Origin: Actinobacillus equuli
GTDB lineage: Bacteria > Pseudomonadota > Gammaproteobacteria > Enterobacterales > Pasteurellaceae
Assembly (NCBI RefSeq): GCF_900636745.1
Contig: NZ_LR134310.1
Coordinates: 806,001 to 870,000 of the forward strand
DNA: 64,000 nucleotides
Reading direction: 5' to 3'
Positions 8,926 to 17,479 of this stretch are shown here, in pieces. The position numbers and the translations under genes are program-made. Under the pieces are notes generated by a model. That model was given only the letters and a program-made list of their open reading frames with translations. It made no database searches and was not told the DNA's origin. The stretch's first letter is position 1. Every line of letters starts with the position of its first letter.

Positions 8926-8950
8926 AAAAACGCTACGTTATTGCGTAGCG
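8926..8950 (-). terminator. Terminator-like hairpin in the tRNA operon leader
   Basis: On the minus strand CGCTACG (8950-8944), loop CAATAA, CGTAGCG (8937-8931), then TTTTTATT running up to the first tRNA. It may end the mfd transcript, which comes from the same strand. Since it also lies downstream of the tRNA promoter, it could act as an attenuator for the tRNAs. Confidence 0.72.
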
Positions 8951-8963
8951 ATTTATGTGCGGT

Positions 8964-8991
8964 ATTTTAGGGATTTTTGAAAAGTTGTCAA
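8964..8991 (-). promoter_or_regulatory. Strong promoter of the tRNA operon
   Basis: Minus strand TTGACA (8991-8986), 16-base spacer, TAAAAT (8969-8964). The following bases ACCGCAC form a GC-rich discriminator, as is typical of stringently controlled stable-RNA promoters. The start would be near 8957, leaving about 35 bases of leader. Confidence 0.8.
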
Positions 8992-9089
8992 ACACAAATT
9001 TCAAAAAAAGTTTCATTAGGCGAAAATTCAATCCATTTGACGATTTTTTGCTAGAAATTAATAAAATTACACCGCTTGTCATTAATAAC

Positions 9090-12000
9090 TTAAATTAATT
9101 TTTCAATTAGCGCTGAAACAAATTCCAATCGCTCCGCATTACTTGTAAGTGGTAAATTAAAGCGGAATTTTTGCGCCCCTTCGAATTTATAGACATTTTT
9201 GTCCGACTGAATCAGTTGTAGGAACTTCATCGGGTCAGGTTGAGCGGTCGATTTAAATTCCAAATAGCCGCCGTTAATCCCCGCATCAACTTTCTTCAAG
9301 CCGAGCGAGGTTGCCACATGACGAAGCTGAGTGATTTGGAATAGATTCTTAGTTGCTTCCGGCAATAATCCGAAACGGTCGATAAGTTCTACTTTCAAAT
9401 CTTTCAATGCTTCAACACTTTCTGCCGAGGCGATCCGTTTATAGAACGATAAACGCATATTCACATCCGGTACATAATCGTCCGGTAACAGTGCCGGTAT
9501 ACGCAACTCGATTTCTACCTGATTTTGGGTGATTTCTTCTAAAGTCGGTTCACGCCCTTCTTGTAAGGCTTTTACCGCATTTTCAAGCAGATCCATATAG
9601 AGTGAGAAACCGATACTTTCAATCTGTCCGCTTTGTTCCGAACCGAGCAATTCGCCCGCCCCACGAATTTCTAAATCGTGAGTCGCTAACACAAATCCGG
9701 CACCGAGATTATCAATCGAACTGAGTGCTTCTAAACGCTGTTGTGCATCTTTGGTTAATGTTTTCGGCGGTGGTGTCAGCAAATAGGCATAAGCTTGATG
9801 ATGAGAACGTCCAACACGTCCACGCAACTGGTGTAACTGTGCCAAACCAAATTTATCCGCACGCTCAATAATAATCGTGTTAGCGGTCGGCACATCAATT
9901 CCCGTTTCAATAATGGTGGAACAGACCAATAGATTAAAACGCTGATGATAGAAATCACTCATCACACGTTCCAATTCACGTTCACGCATTTGCCCGTGTC
10001 CAATCACAATCCGAGCTTCCGGTACTAATTCCGCCAGCTTAGTCGCACAGTTTTCGATTGTCGCCACGTCATTGTGCAGGTAATACACTTGCCCACCACG
10101 CAGAATTTCACGCAAAATTGCTTCTTTCACGACTAAATCATCGTGTTGACGAACAAAAGTTTTGATCGTCAATCGGCGTGCCGGCGGACTAGCGATAATA
10201 GACAGATCTCGCATACCGTTTAATGCCATATTCAGCGTACGAGGAATCGGTGTTGCGGTGAGCGTAAGAATATCGACATTAGCTCGCAATTGTTTGATCT
10301 TCTCTTTCTGACGTACACCGAAGCGGTGTTCTTCGTCAATAATAAGTAAACCGAGATCACGGAATTGCACGTCTTCTTGTAGCAGTTTGTGCGTGCCGAC
10401 CAGAATATCCACTTTGCCTTCTGCCACTTTTTCTAAAATCGCCTTTTGTTCTTTAGCGGTTTTAAAGCGAGAAAGCACTTCGACATTAATCGGATAGTTG
10501 GCAAAACGATCTTTGAAATTCTCGAAATGTTGTTGTGCTAAAAGCGTAGTCGGTACAAGTACCGCAACCTGTTTATGATTTTCCACCGCTAAGAAAGTGG
10601 CACGCATTGCGACTTCGGTTTTACCGAAACCGACATCGCCACAGACAAGGCGATCCATTGCTTTTGGCAAGCACATATCGCTGATAACCGCATTGATTGC
10701 GGTTTTCTGATCTTCAGTTTCCTCAAATGGGAATGTGTGGCTAAACTGCATAAAACTGTCACGATCGTAGGCAAACGCAAAGCCTTTTTGCGATTCTCGT
10801 TTCGCATACACATCGAGTAATTCCGCCGCTACATCTCGGATTTTCTCTGCCGCTTTTTGGCGTGTCTTCGCCCACGCTTCCGAACCGAGTTTATGCAGCG
10901 GAGCGGTTTCATCCGCTCCACCGATATAACGGGAAATCAGATGTAATGAAGCCACTGGGACATAGAGTTTTGCCTCGTTCGCATAGAGTAAGACAAGGTA
11001 TTCTGCTTTAATGCCGCCGGCATCCAGCACAGTTAACCCTGCATAACGTCCGACACCGTTTTCTAAATGCACTACGGCTTGTCCAATTTTGAGTTCTGCA
11101 AGGTTACGAATGAGCGTATCCGGGTTGACTGTTTTGCGATTTTTCTCCGAACGTTTTGTTTGAACTTTTTCGCCCAAGAAATCCGTTTCGCAAATAATTG
11201 CTAAATTTTGACCGCTTGCATTTTCAATGATAAAGCCTTGATCAAGCGGTGAAACCATCAATGAAATTTGCGAATCAATTTCCGCTAACGATTTAACCTG
11301 TTTCGGTTTGATTTTTAGCGGTGAAAGTAATTCAAGCAAGGTTTCTCGGCGACCTTCACTTTCTACTGAAAATAAAAGCTGCCCATCGAATTTACTACGG
11401 AATTTATTGAACGCATCAAACGGATCTTTTAACTGCGAATTAATCGCTAATTCCGGCAATTTTTCAATATTCGCATTTTGTTTAGCAGCCGATTTTCTGA
11501 CTTTCTCCGCACTTAGCGTCAAACGTGGATAAGCTTTTAAGCCACGATTGACTTCATCAACCGAGAACCATAATTTGTCCGGCGGTAATAATGGACGCAT
11601 CGGATCAACGCGGCGACTTTCATAGCGTTGAGTGGTATCTTTATGGAATTGCTCCGCCTTTTCTGCAATACCGTCAAAGGTAATAAATAAGGTATTTTCC
11701 GCTAAATAATCAAATAGGCTCGCCATTTCTTCAAAAAACAGTGGTTGCCAATATTCGATCCCTGCGTTCAAAATACCTTTACTGACTTGCTGATAAATAT
11801 GCTCCGGCTCACGACGAATCTCACCGAATTGTTCACGGAATTTAGTTCTAAAATGCTCGATCCCGTTGCTATCAGTCGGGAACTCATGTGCCGGTAATAA
11901 ATTAATTTCGTTGATCTCGGCTATTGTGCGTTGACTGTCCACATCAAAGGTGCGGATTGAGTCAATTTCATCATCAAAAAAATCCAAACGGAACGGACTT

Positions 12001-12548
12001 TCCGCTCCCATCGGGTAAAGATCGAGTAACGCCCCTCTTACAGCATATTCGCCGTATTCCAACACTTGTTCCACTGCACGATAACCGGCATTTTCAAGCT
12101 GTAAACGTAATGATTGGATTGAAAAGCGGTCACCTTTCTTTATCAGTAACACATTGTTGGCGAGATAACTCGGCGGACAAACTTTCTGTAAAAGCGTGTT
12201 GATTGGCAATAGAAAAATCTGTTTATTGCCTTGCTGCAAATGGAATAATGCTGAAAGACGGGCAGAAATAATATCTTGATGCGGTGAAAAACTATCGTAA
12301 GGTAGCGTTTCCCAATCGGGAAAGACCGAAACCGGTAATTTGCTGAATTGCTTTAAGGCTTTTTCAAGACGTAATGCGGTGCGGGTATCCGGCGTTACTA
12401 CCACGCTTAAACCATTAAACTGCGCAGCAGCTTCCGCAATGGCTAAAGTATCTGAATGCCCAACTAAATTACCGAGCGTTTGATGATCTTGGAATTTGCC
12501 CCCTTCTTGCTGAGCAATTAAAGGTAGATTAAACTGAATAAATGACAT
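9090..12548 (-). CDS. mfd: Transcription-repair coupling factor Mfd
   Basis: ATP-driven translocase that removes RNA polymerase stalled at DNA lesions and recruits UvrA. 1152 residues, the usual length. The N-terminal UvrB-homology region is followed by the RNA-polymerase-interaction domain (about 480-550). The RecG-like translocase has Walker A GDVGFGKTE (about residue 635), the DEEH box in IIDEEHRFGVRQ, and the RecG-like QxxGRVGR box (HQLRGRVGRS). The C-terminal TRCF domain (ELRIPALLPDDYVPDVNMRL) is intact. The start is followed by FNLPLIAQQEGG; no strong ribosome-binding site precedes it and an uptake signal overlaps the upstream bases. Confidence 0.98.
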   Translation of the reverse strand: MSFIQFNLPLIAQQEGGKFQDHQTLGNLVGHSDTLAIAEAAAQFNGLSVVVTPDTRTALRLEKALKQFSKLPVSVFPDWETLPYDSFSPHQDIISARLSALFHLQQGNKQIFLLPINTLLQKVCPPSYLANNVLLIKKGDRFSIQSLRLQLENAGYRAVEQVLEYGEYAVRGALLDLYPMGAESPFRLDFFDDEIDSIRTFDVDSQRTIAEINEINLLPAHEFPTDSNGIEHFRTKFREQFGEIRREPEHIYQQVSKGILNAGIEYWQPLFFEEMASLFDYLAENTLFITFDGIAEKAEQFHKDTTQRYESRRVDPMRPLLPPDKLWFSVDEVNRGLKAYPRLTLSAEKVRKSAAKQNANIEKLPELAINSQLKDPFDAFNKFRSKFDGQLLFSVESEGRRETLLELLSPLKIKPKQVKSLAEIDSQISLMVSPLDQGFIIENASGQNLAIICETDFLGEKVQTKRSEKNRKTVNPDTLIRNLAELKIGQAVVHLENGVGRYAGLTVLDAGGIKAEYLVLLYANEAKLYVPVASLHLISRYIGGADETAPLHKLGSEAWAKTRQKAAEKIRDVAAELLDVYAKRESQKGFAFAYDRDSFMQFSHTFPFEETEDQKTAINAVISDMCLPKAMDRLVCGDVGFGKTEVAMRATFLAVENHKQVAVLVPTTLLAQQHFENFKDRFANYPINVEVLSRFKTAKEQKAILEKVAEGKVDILVGTHKLLQEDVQFRDLGLLIIDEEHRFGVRQKEKIKQLRANVDILTLTATPIPRTLNMALNGMRDLSIIASPPARRLTIKTFVRQHDDLVVKEAILREILRGGQVYYLHNDVATIENCATKLAELVPEARIVIGHGQMRERELERVMSDFYHQRFNLLVCSTIIETGIDVPTANTIIIERADKFGLAQLHQLRGRVGRSHHQAYAYLLTPPPKTLTKDAQQRLEALSSIDNLGAGFVLATHDLEIRGAGELLGSEQSGQIESIGFSLYMDLLENAVKALQEGREPTLEEITQNQVEIELRIPALLPDDYVPDVNMRLSFYKRIASAESVEALKDLKVELIDRFGLLPEATKNLFQITQLRHVATSLGLKKVDAGINGGYLEFKSTAQPDPMKFLQLIQSDKNVYKFEGAQKFRFNLPLTSNAERLEFVSALIEKLI

Positions 12549-12620
12549 AAGCGGTCGATTTTGTTAAAAAATTTGCAAATATTGTAGCCCAAAGCCCTAC
12601 TTTTACAAAACCGATTAAAT

Positions 12621-12656
12621 AAATAAAAGGGGACTATAACAGCCCCCTTTATTAAT
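12621..12656 (-). terminator. Intrinsic terminator after the RTX gene
   Basis: Minus-strand stem AAAGGGG/CCCCTTT (12650-12644 with 12632-12626), 11-base loop, then TTTATTTATTT. It sits 13 bases past the RTX stop codon. Confidence 0.85.
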
Positions 12657-12669
12657 GATGTATATTAAA

Positions 12670-13659
12670 TTAAGCGTAGAAATTTACTTGCTCTTGTTGT
12701 AATGGCGTGTATGAAACACAAATATCACAAGAACCATTAGCGTTATAAACTACATCAACTGTTGCGCTACCATCTTTGAAATCAAATTGTTCAATTGAAT
12801 TCGCACCATCATTGAGGTAGTTAACCACTTCGATATAGTTACCTTCATCTGTAGTATCTGTAATAAATAAATTGCTACCTTTAAGGCTGAAGGTTACTTC
12901 ATCTGCATTTAAATCCGTGAATCTGATCAAATCAAAATCACTTTTCGCACCTTTGTCTGCAACCACATCGTGGCCGAAATCCCCGCTGAAGATATAAGTA
13001 TCGCTACCTACACCACCAGAAAGGTAATCTCCAGCACCAAGACCGCCAACTAAGATATCGTGACCTTCGCCACCGAATAAATTATCGTGGCCGCCGAAAC
13101 CATATAACGTATCGTTACCCGCGCCGCCATCGATCATATCTTTAGCTTCTGTACCACAAAGTACGTTATCACATTCATCACCAAAAATTTGGTTATCTGC
13201 TTCCCAAGGTGGTGTTGGAGCATCATCTTCCGGACAACCACAAGTTGGATCTTGTGGAACTGGCTCTTGAGGAACTGGCTCTTGCGGAACTGGCTCTTGT
13301 GGAACCGGCTCTTGCGGAACTGGCTCTTGTGGAACCGGCTCTTGTGGAACCGGCTCTTGCGGAACTGGCTCTTGTGGAACTGGCTCTTGTGGAACTGGCT
13401 CTTGTGGAACTGGCTCTTGTGGAATTGGTTGTTGCGGATCAATTGGACGTTGAGGGTCAATTGGTTTTTGACCAAAATCAGGTTCATCGAATTGAATTGG
13501 TTTTTGACCGAAATCCGGTTTTTGAACATCTATTGGTTTTTGCTCAAGCGTAGGCTGTTGACCAAAGGACGGTTTAAAAATAAATCTTCCATAAGATTGG
13601 AAAAAAGAATTAATAAATCCGCGAACACTAATGCTATGTGTGATTCGTGCTACATACAT
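12670..13659 (-). CDS. Small RTX protein with PQEPV repeats, candidate type I secretion substrate
   Basis: A 329-residue protein that I do not recognise as a named gene. Residues 1-33 are basic and amphipathic with no clear Sec signal. Residues 32-79 are imperfect FGQKP/ID-P repeats, and residues 80-134 are eleven exact PQEPV units. A Cys-containing linker follows (C140, C142, C163, C168). Residues 177-224 hold about five RTX nonapeptides (GGAGNDTLY, GGHDNLFGG and so on), and residues 227-300 resemble the HCBP-related domain found after RTX blocks. Two more cysteines lie in SCDIC (311-314). RTX motifs bind calcium and mark type I secretion, so export is inferred. No hlyB/hlyD/tolC-type genes are adjacent. 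Start ATG follows AGGAG. It is far smaller than Apx toxins and lacks their hydrophobic pore-forming domain. Confidence 0.82.
   Translation of the reverse strand: MYVARITHSISVRGFINSFFQSYGRFIFKPSFGQQPTLEQKPIDVQKPDFGQKPIQFDEPDFGQKPIDPQRPIDPQQPIPQEPVPQEPVPQEPVPQEPVPQEPVPQEPVPQEPVPQEPVPQEPVPQEPVPQEPVPQDPTCGCPEDDAPTPPWEADNQIFGDECDNVLCGTEAKDMIDGGAGNDTLYGFGGHDNLFGGEGHDILVGGLGAGDYLSGGVGSDTYIFSGDFGHDVVADKGAKSDFDLIRFTDLNADEVTFSLKGSNLFITDTTDEGNYIEVVNYLNDGANSIEQFDFKDGSATVDVVYNANGSCDICVSYTPLQQEQVNFYA
13258..13422 (-). repeat. Tandem 15-bp repeat, 11 copies, encoding PQEPV
   Basis: Eleven in-frame copies of a 15-base unit (plus-strand form GGAACTGGCTCTTGT with a few third-position changes). A twelfth degenerate copy encodes PQDP. 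Changes between units are almost all synonymous, so the peptide is held constant. Copy number could vary by slippage without shifting the frame, since the unit is a multiple of three. Confidence 0.95.
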
Positions 13660-13688
13660 ATAAATTTCTCCTAGTATAAATTAACTAA

Positions 13689-13778
13689 TGCAAATTTAAT
13701 TAATTTGCAGTGGAATTATATACTAGACTTTATGATATATTTTTTACTCACGGTAAATTTATATAAAAATAAATTTAC
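13689..13778 (-). promoter_or_regulatory. RTX promoter region with two palindromes
   Basis: Minus-strand TATAAT at 13720-13715 is the likely -10. Immediately downstream, 13689-13709 is an 8-base inverted repeat (TGCAAATT / AATTTGCA). Upstream, 13753-13778 is a perfect 10-base inverted repeat (GTAAATTTAT / ATAAATTTAC). No good -35 is visible, which suggests activator dependence. Confidence 0.5.
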
Positions 13779-13904
13779 AAAATAAAGAAAATAATTTAAA
13801 TCAAATTCAATATGAATAAAATTTGAAATAAAAAAATAAAATGATTATTCAAAAACAAACCAATACAAATTTAATTAATATTAACATATTAATGTAATGA
13901 ATTT

Positions 13905-14105
13905 TTATAATAAAAAGGAATTGCTGTAGGGAAATACATTCTCTGCCGTTAAAGCTAATACTAACAAGCTGTTAATAATATTGTGTCTGTCTTCGCCATA
14001 TTTTCTAAATCCAATAGTAACTTCATATATAACTAAACATGCTATGAAAAATACTACACCTTACTGACCAGCTAAACCATTAATGATGTCGTATTTATTA
14101 TGTTT
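13905..14105 (-). pseudogene. Possible decayed membrane-protein fragment
   Basis: A minus-strand frame of 66 codons bounded by stops, interrupted once by TAA after about 16 codons, with no start codon or ribosome-binding site. The translation looks protein-like: a hydrophobic stretch GVVFFIACLVIYEV, then GFRKYGEDRHNIINS and LVLALTAENVFPYSNS. I recognise no family. The rest of 13660-14400 is very AT-rich and shows no other gene. It could equally be chance open sequence. Confidence 0.3.
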
Positions 14106-14400
14106 TCACCCCAATTTTTATAAATTAAAACAAGGATATTCAAGAAACAACCTTAAATATCTATCCACTTAGAAGTATATAAAGTAAAGATTATACCATT
14201 TTCAACTTAGGAAAATTCATAGATGTAATCATTCTTTTTCATAAAAATATTAGTAAATAGTTCAATATAATAATGAGAAATGCTTAATTTTTTATTACTA
14301 CTTTATCTATTTCACTTGAACCGTTCAGTAAAATCCATCACATTCTCTTTTTAGAAGAAAAAATATATGAAACCTAAATGAAGATAAGCGGTGAGATTCT

Positions 14401-14429
14401 TTGGAAAAATTGCAAGCTTTTAGTAAAAT
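14401..14429 (+). promoter_or_regulatory. pepN promoter
   Basis: TTGGAA (14401-14406), a 17-base spacer, and TAAAAT (14424-14429), 55 bases ahead of the pepN start. Confidence 0.65.
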
Positions 14430-14484
14430 GCATCTGCATCTCTTCGGTGAGTATTCTCTTGCCAAATAAACTAAGGAAAACATC

Positions 14485-17097
14485 ATGCAACCTAAAGCAA
14501 AATATAGAAAAGACTATCGAGCACCAGACTTTACAATTACAGACATCTCTCTTGATTTTCAACTTGATCCGGACAGAACCTTTGTTACCTCAACTTTATC
14601 CGTAGAACGTAAAACAGCAGGAGCTACACATCTACGTTTAGATGGACATAGTTTTGACTTCCTTTCCCTAAAACTTAATGGCGATTCTTATTCTAATTTT
14701 GAGAAAGATGATGAGTCTTTAACTGTTGACGTTAGCCATATCACTGAGGATAAATTTAAATTACAAATTGAAACCGGCTTAAATCCTGTACAAAACACTT
14801 CTCTGCAAGGCTTATACCAATCCGGTGACGGTATCTGTACCCAATGTGAAGCAGAAGGCTTCCGTCAAATTACTTATATGTTGGATCGTCCGGACGTACT
14901 TGCAAAATATCGTACAAAAATTACCGCTTCTAAAGCGAAATATCCGTTCTTACTTTCGAATGGTAATCGCATTGCACAAGGTGATTTAGATGATGGTCGT
15001 CATTGGGTCGAATGGGAAGATCCGTTCTTTAAACCAAGCTATTTATTCGCTTTGGTTGCCGGTGATTTTGATCTGTTACAAGATAAATTCATCACAAAAA
15101 GTGGTCGAGAAGTTTCATTAGAGATCTATGTTGATCGTGGCAATTTAGATCGTGCCGGTTGGGCGATGGAAAGTTTAAAACGTTCAATGAAATGGGATGA
15201 AGAACGTTTCGGCTTAGAATACGATTTAGATATCTATATGATCGTAGCGGTTGATTTCTTTAATATGGGTGCAATGGAAAACAAAGGCTTAAATGTTTTC
15301 AACTCTAAATTCGTCTTAGCAAAACCGGAAACGGCAACCGATACCGACTATTTAGATATTGAAAGCGTGATTGCACACGAATATTTCCATAACTGGACCG
15401 GTAACCGCATTACTTGCCGAGATTGGTTCCAATTAAGCCTTAAAGAAGGCTTAACTGTTTTCCGTGATCAAGAATTTACATCAGATTTATGGTCACGCCC
15501 GGCAAAGCGTATTGAAGACGTACGCTTATTACGTGCAGTGCAATTTGCCGAAGATGCCAGCCCGATGGCACACCCTATTCGCCCGGAAAAAGTGATTGAA
15601 ATGAATAACTTCTATACGGTTACCGTATATGAAAAAGGCGCAGAAGTGATTCGTATGATTCACACCTTATTGGGTGAAGAAAAATTCCAAAAAGGAATGC
15701 AACTGTATGTCGCGGAAAATGACGGCTCTGCTGCAACTTGCGAGGATTTCGTATCAGCAATGGAACGTGCTTCAGGCGTAGATTTAACCCAATTCCGTCG
15801 TTGGTATAGCCAATCCGGTACGCCTGAGCTTAGCGTGAGTGATGAATATGATGAAATGCATCATATCTACCGTTTACATGTGTCACAGCATACGCCGGCA
15901 ACTGCGGATCAATTAGAAAAAGTAAACTTGCATATTCCGCTAAAAATCGAGTTATATAGCGAACAAAATGGTGAACCTATCGAACTACAATTCGAAGGTA
16001 CGACCCAACATAACGTATTAAACGTATTACAAGAGCACCAAATGTTTGAATTTCATAACGTAATGTATAAACCTGTTCCGGCATTACTATGTGATTTCTC
16101 CGCACCGGTACGTTTAGATTATAGTTATACCAATGAACAATTAATTACATTACTTAAATTCGCACAAAATGATTTTGTACGTTGGGATGCGGCGCAAACC
16201 TTATTCAATAATGAGCTTCGTACCAATCTGTCTCGCCATCAATCCGGTGAAGCATTAGCGTTCTCTGCCGATTTAACTGAAGCACTTATCTATGTGCTTG
16301 ATAATGCGGATAAAAATGCAGAGCTAACCGCATTGATGCTGACATTACCGAAAGAAACCGAGTTTGCCGAATTATTCAAGGTAATCGATCCAAACGGTAT
16401 CGCTATCGTACGAGAATTTATGCTAAGAACGATTGCAGAAATATTACGTGATCGTTTACATGAAATTTATATTCGCCATAAATGCGGTGCTTACCAAGTT
16501 GTAGCGGAGGATATGTCTAAACGCGCATTACGTAACGTATGTCTATCTTACTTAGCCTTTACGGATTTAGGCAACTCGCTTACTTATAATCACTATAAAC
16601 AGGCGGATAATATGACTGATACCCTCGCTGCACTTTCGGCGGCAACGAAGGCACAATTACCGTGTAGAGACCAATTATTGGCTGATTTCGAAGAGAAATG
16701 GCACCACGATGGCTTAGTGATGGATAAGTGGTTTATGCTCCAAGCAACACGCCCTGATGATAATGTACTTGAAATCGTACAAGGTCTATTAAATCACCGT
16801 AGTTTTAACTTCAATAACCCGAATAGACTGCGTTCTTTGGTCGGAGCATTTTGTGGTCAGACCCCGAAAGCATTCCATGCAATTGATGGTTCCGGCTACC
16901 GTTTCCTCGTAGATATTTTAATTAAATTAAATGAAACAAACCCACAAGTTGCCGCTCGTCTCATTGAGCCGTTAATCAAATTATCACGTTATGACAATCA
17001 GCGCCAAACCCTGATGAGACGTGGTTTAGAGCGTCTAAAAGGGTTAGATAATTTAGCGCGAGATCTTTTTGAGAAAATAGAAAAAGCATTGCATTAG
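14485..17097 (+). CDS. pepN: Aminopeptidase N (M1 family)
   Basis: Zinc metallopeptidase that removes N-terminal residues from peptides in the cytoplasm. 870 residues, typical of the gammaproteobacterial PepN. The exopeptidase motif GAMENKG lies near 262. The zinc site HEYFH (about 298-302) is completed by a Glu in LSLKEGL about 19 residues on. A C-terminal helical domain closes the active site. The start at 14485 follows AAGGAAA. It is preceded by its own promoter and followed by a 380-base gap holding a candidate small RNA. Confidence 0.97.
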   Translation: MQPKAKYRKDYRAPDFTITDISLDFQLDPDRTFVTSTLSVERKTAGATHLRLDGHSFDFLSLKLNGDSYSNFEKDDESLTVDVSHITEDKFKLQIETGLNPVQNTSLQGLYQSGDGICTQCEAEGFRQITYMLDRPDVLAKYRTKITASKAKYPFLLSNGNRIAQGDLDDGRHWVEWEDPFFKPSYLFALVAGDFDLLQDKFITKSGREVSLEIYVDRGNLDRAGWAMESLKRSMKWDEERFGLEYDLDIYMIVAVDFFNMGAMENKGLNVFNSKFVLAKPETATDTDYLDIESVIAHEYFHNWTGNRITCRDWFQLSLKEGLTVFRDQEFTSDLWSRPAKRIEDVRLLRAVQFAEDASPMAHPIRPEKVIEMNNFYTVTVYEKGAEVIRMIHTLLGEEKFQKGMQLYVAENDGSAATCEDFVSAMERASGVDLTQFRRWYSQSGTPELSVSDEYDEMHHIYRLHVSQHTPATADQLEKVNLHIPLKIELYSEQNGEPIELQFEGTTQHNVLNVLQEHQMFEFHNVMYKPVPALLCDFSAPVRLDYSYTNEQLITLLKFAQNDFVRWDAAQTLFNNELRTNLSRHQSGEALAFSADLTEALIYVLDNADKNAELTALMLTLPKETEFAELFKVIDPNGIAIVREFMLRTIAEILRDRLHEIYIRHKCGAYQVVAEDMSKRALRNVCLSYLAFTDLGNSLTYNHYKQADNMTDTLAALSAATKAQLPCRDQLLADFEEKWHHDGLVMDKWFMLQATRPDDNVLEIVQGLLNHRSFNFNNPNRLRSLVGAFCGQTPKAFHAIDGSGYRFLVDILIKLNETNPQVAARLIEPLIKLSRYDNQRQTLMRRGLERLKGLDNLARDLFEKIEKALH

Positions 17098-17221
17098 TAT
17101 TATTTGTTTCAATCTATGCAATTAGATTGTAATTTATAATAGGTATTGTTGTATTCTTATTATTTACTAAAAAGAAAGGTTATATTTGTTATAAGGGTAT
17201 TTTCAAATTCTTTTTTTGGGA

Positions 17222-17384
17222 TATAATGGCTGGGCTTTAAAAAAATGAACACGCGTTCATAAGTGTTCGAAGCTTGAGTTAAATGATGTAGGATGCGGAA
17301 CTTAGTTCAAGTATTTTTAAAGTAACCTTACATACATACAATACTTCTAATAAAAGCTTAATTCGACAGAGTTAAGCTTTTTCA
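17222..17384 (+). ncRNA. Candidate structured small RNA with own promoter and terminator
   Basis: The pepN-plsY gap (17098-17479) has no reading frame but shows RNA-gene structure. TATAAT lies at 17222-17227 with start expected near 17234. A closing stem CTTTAAAAA (17235-17243) pairs with TTTTTAAAG (17314-17322). Inside are a hairpin TGAAC/GTTCA (17246-17259) and a stem CTTGA (17273-17277) with TCAAG (17307-17311). A terminator follows at 17352-17382. I do not recognise the family. It might instead be a long pepN 3' UTR. Confidence 0.5.
17352..17382 (+). terminator. Intrinsic terminator of the candidate small RNA
   Basis: Ten-base-pair stem AAAAGCTTAA/TTAAGCTTTT (17352-17361 with 17372-17381), ten-base loop, and a T-run overlapping the stem end. 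It could also serve pepN read-through. Confidence 0.85.
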
Positions 17385-17479
17385 TTTGTAGGAATAACAA
17401 TAAAAAAACGGTCAGATTCTTTCGCTAGCAAAGCATTTGCTAAACATCGAAAAAATCCGACCGCTTGTAATCCTACTAT

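Noticed and set aside
13189-13674. Long open frames on the plus strand opposite the PQEPV repeat
   Set aside because: A 15-base repeat without stops keeps every frame open. The translations are monotonous Leu/Trp/Glu repeats with no ribosome-binding site or known domain; the minus-strand RTX frame has a proper start, RTX motifs and a terminator.
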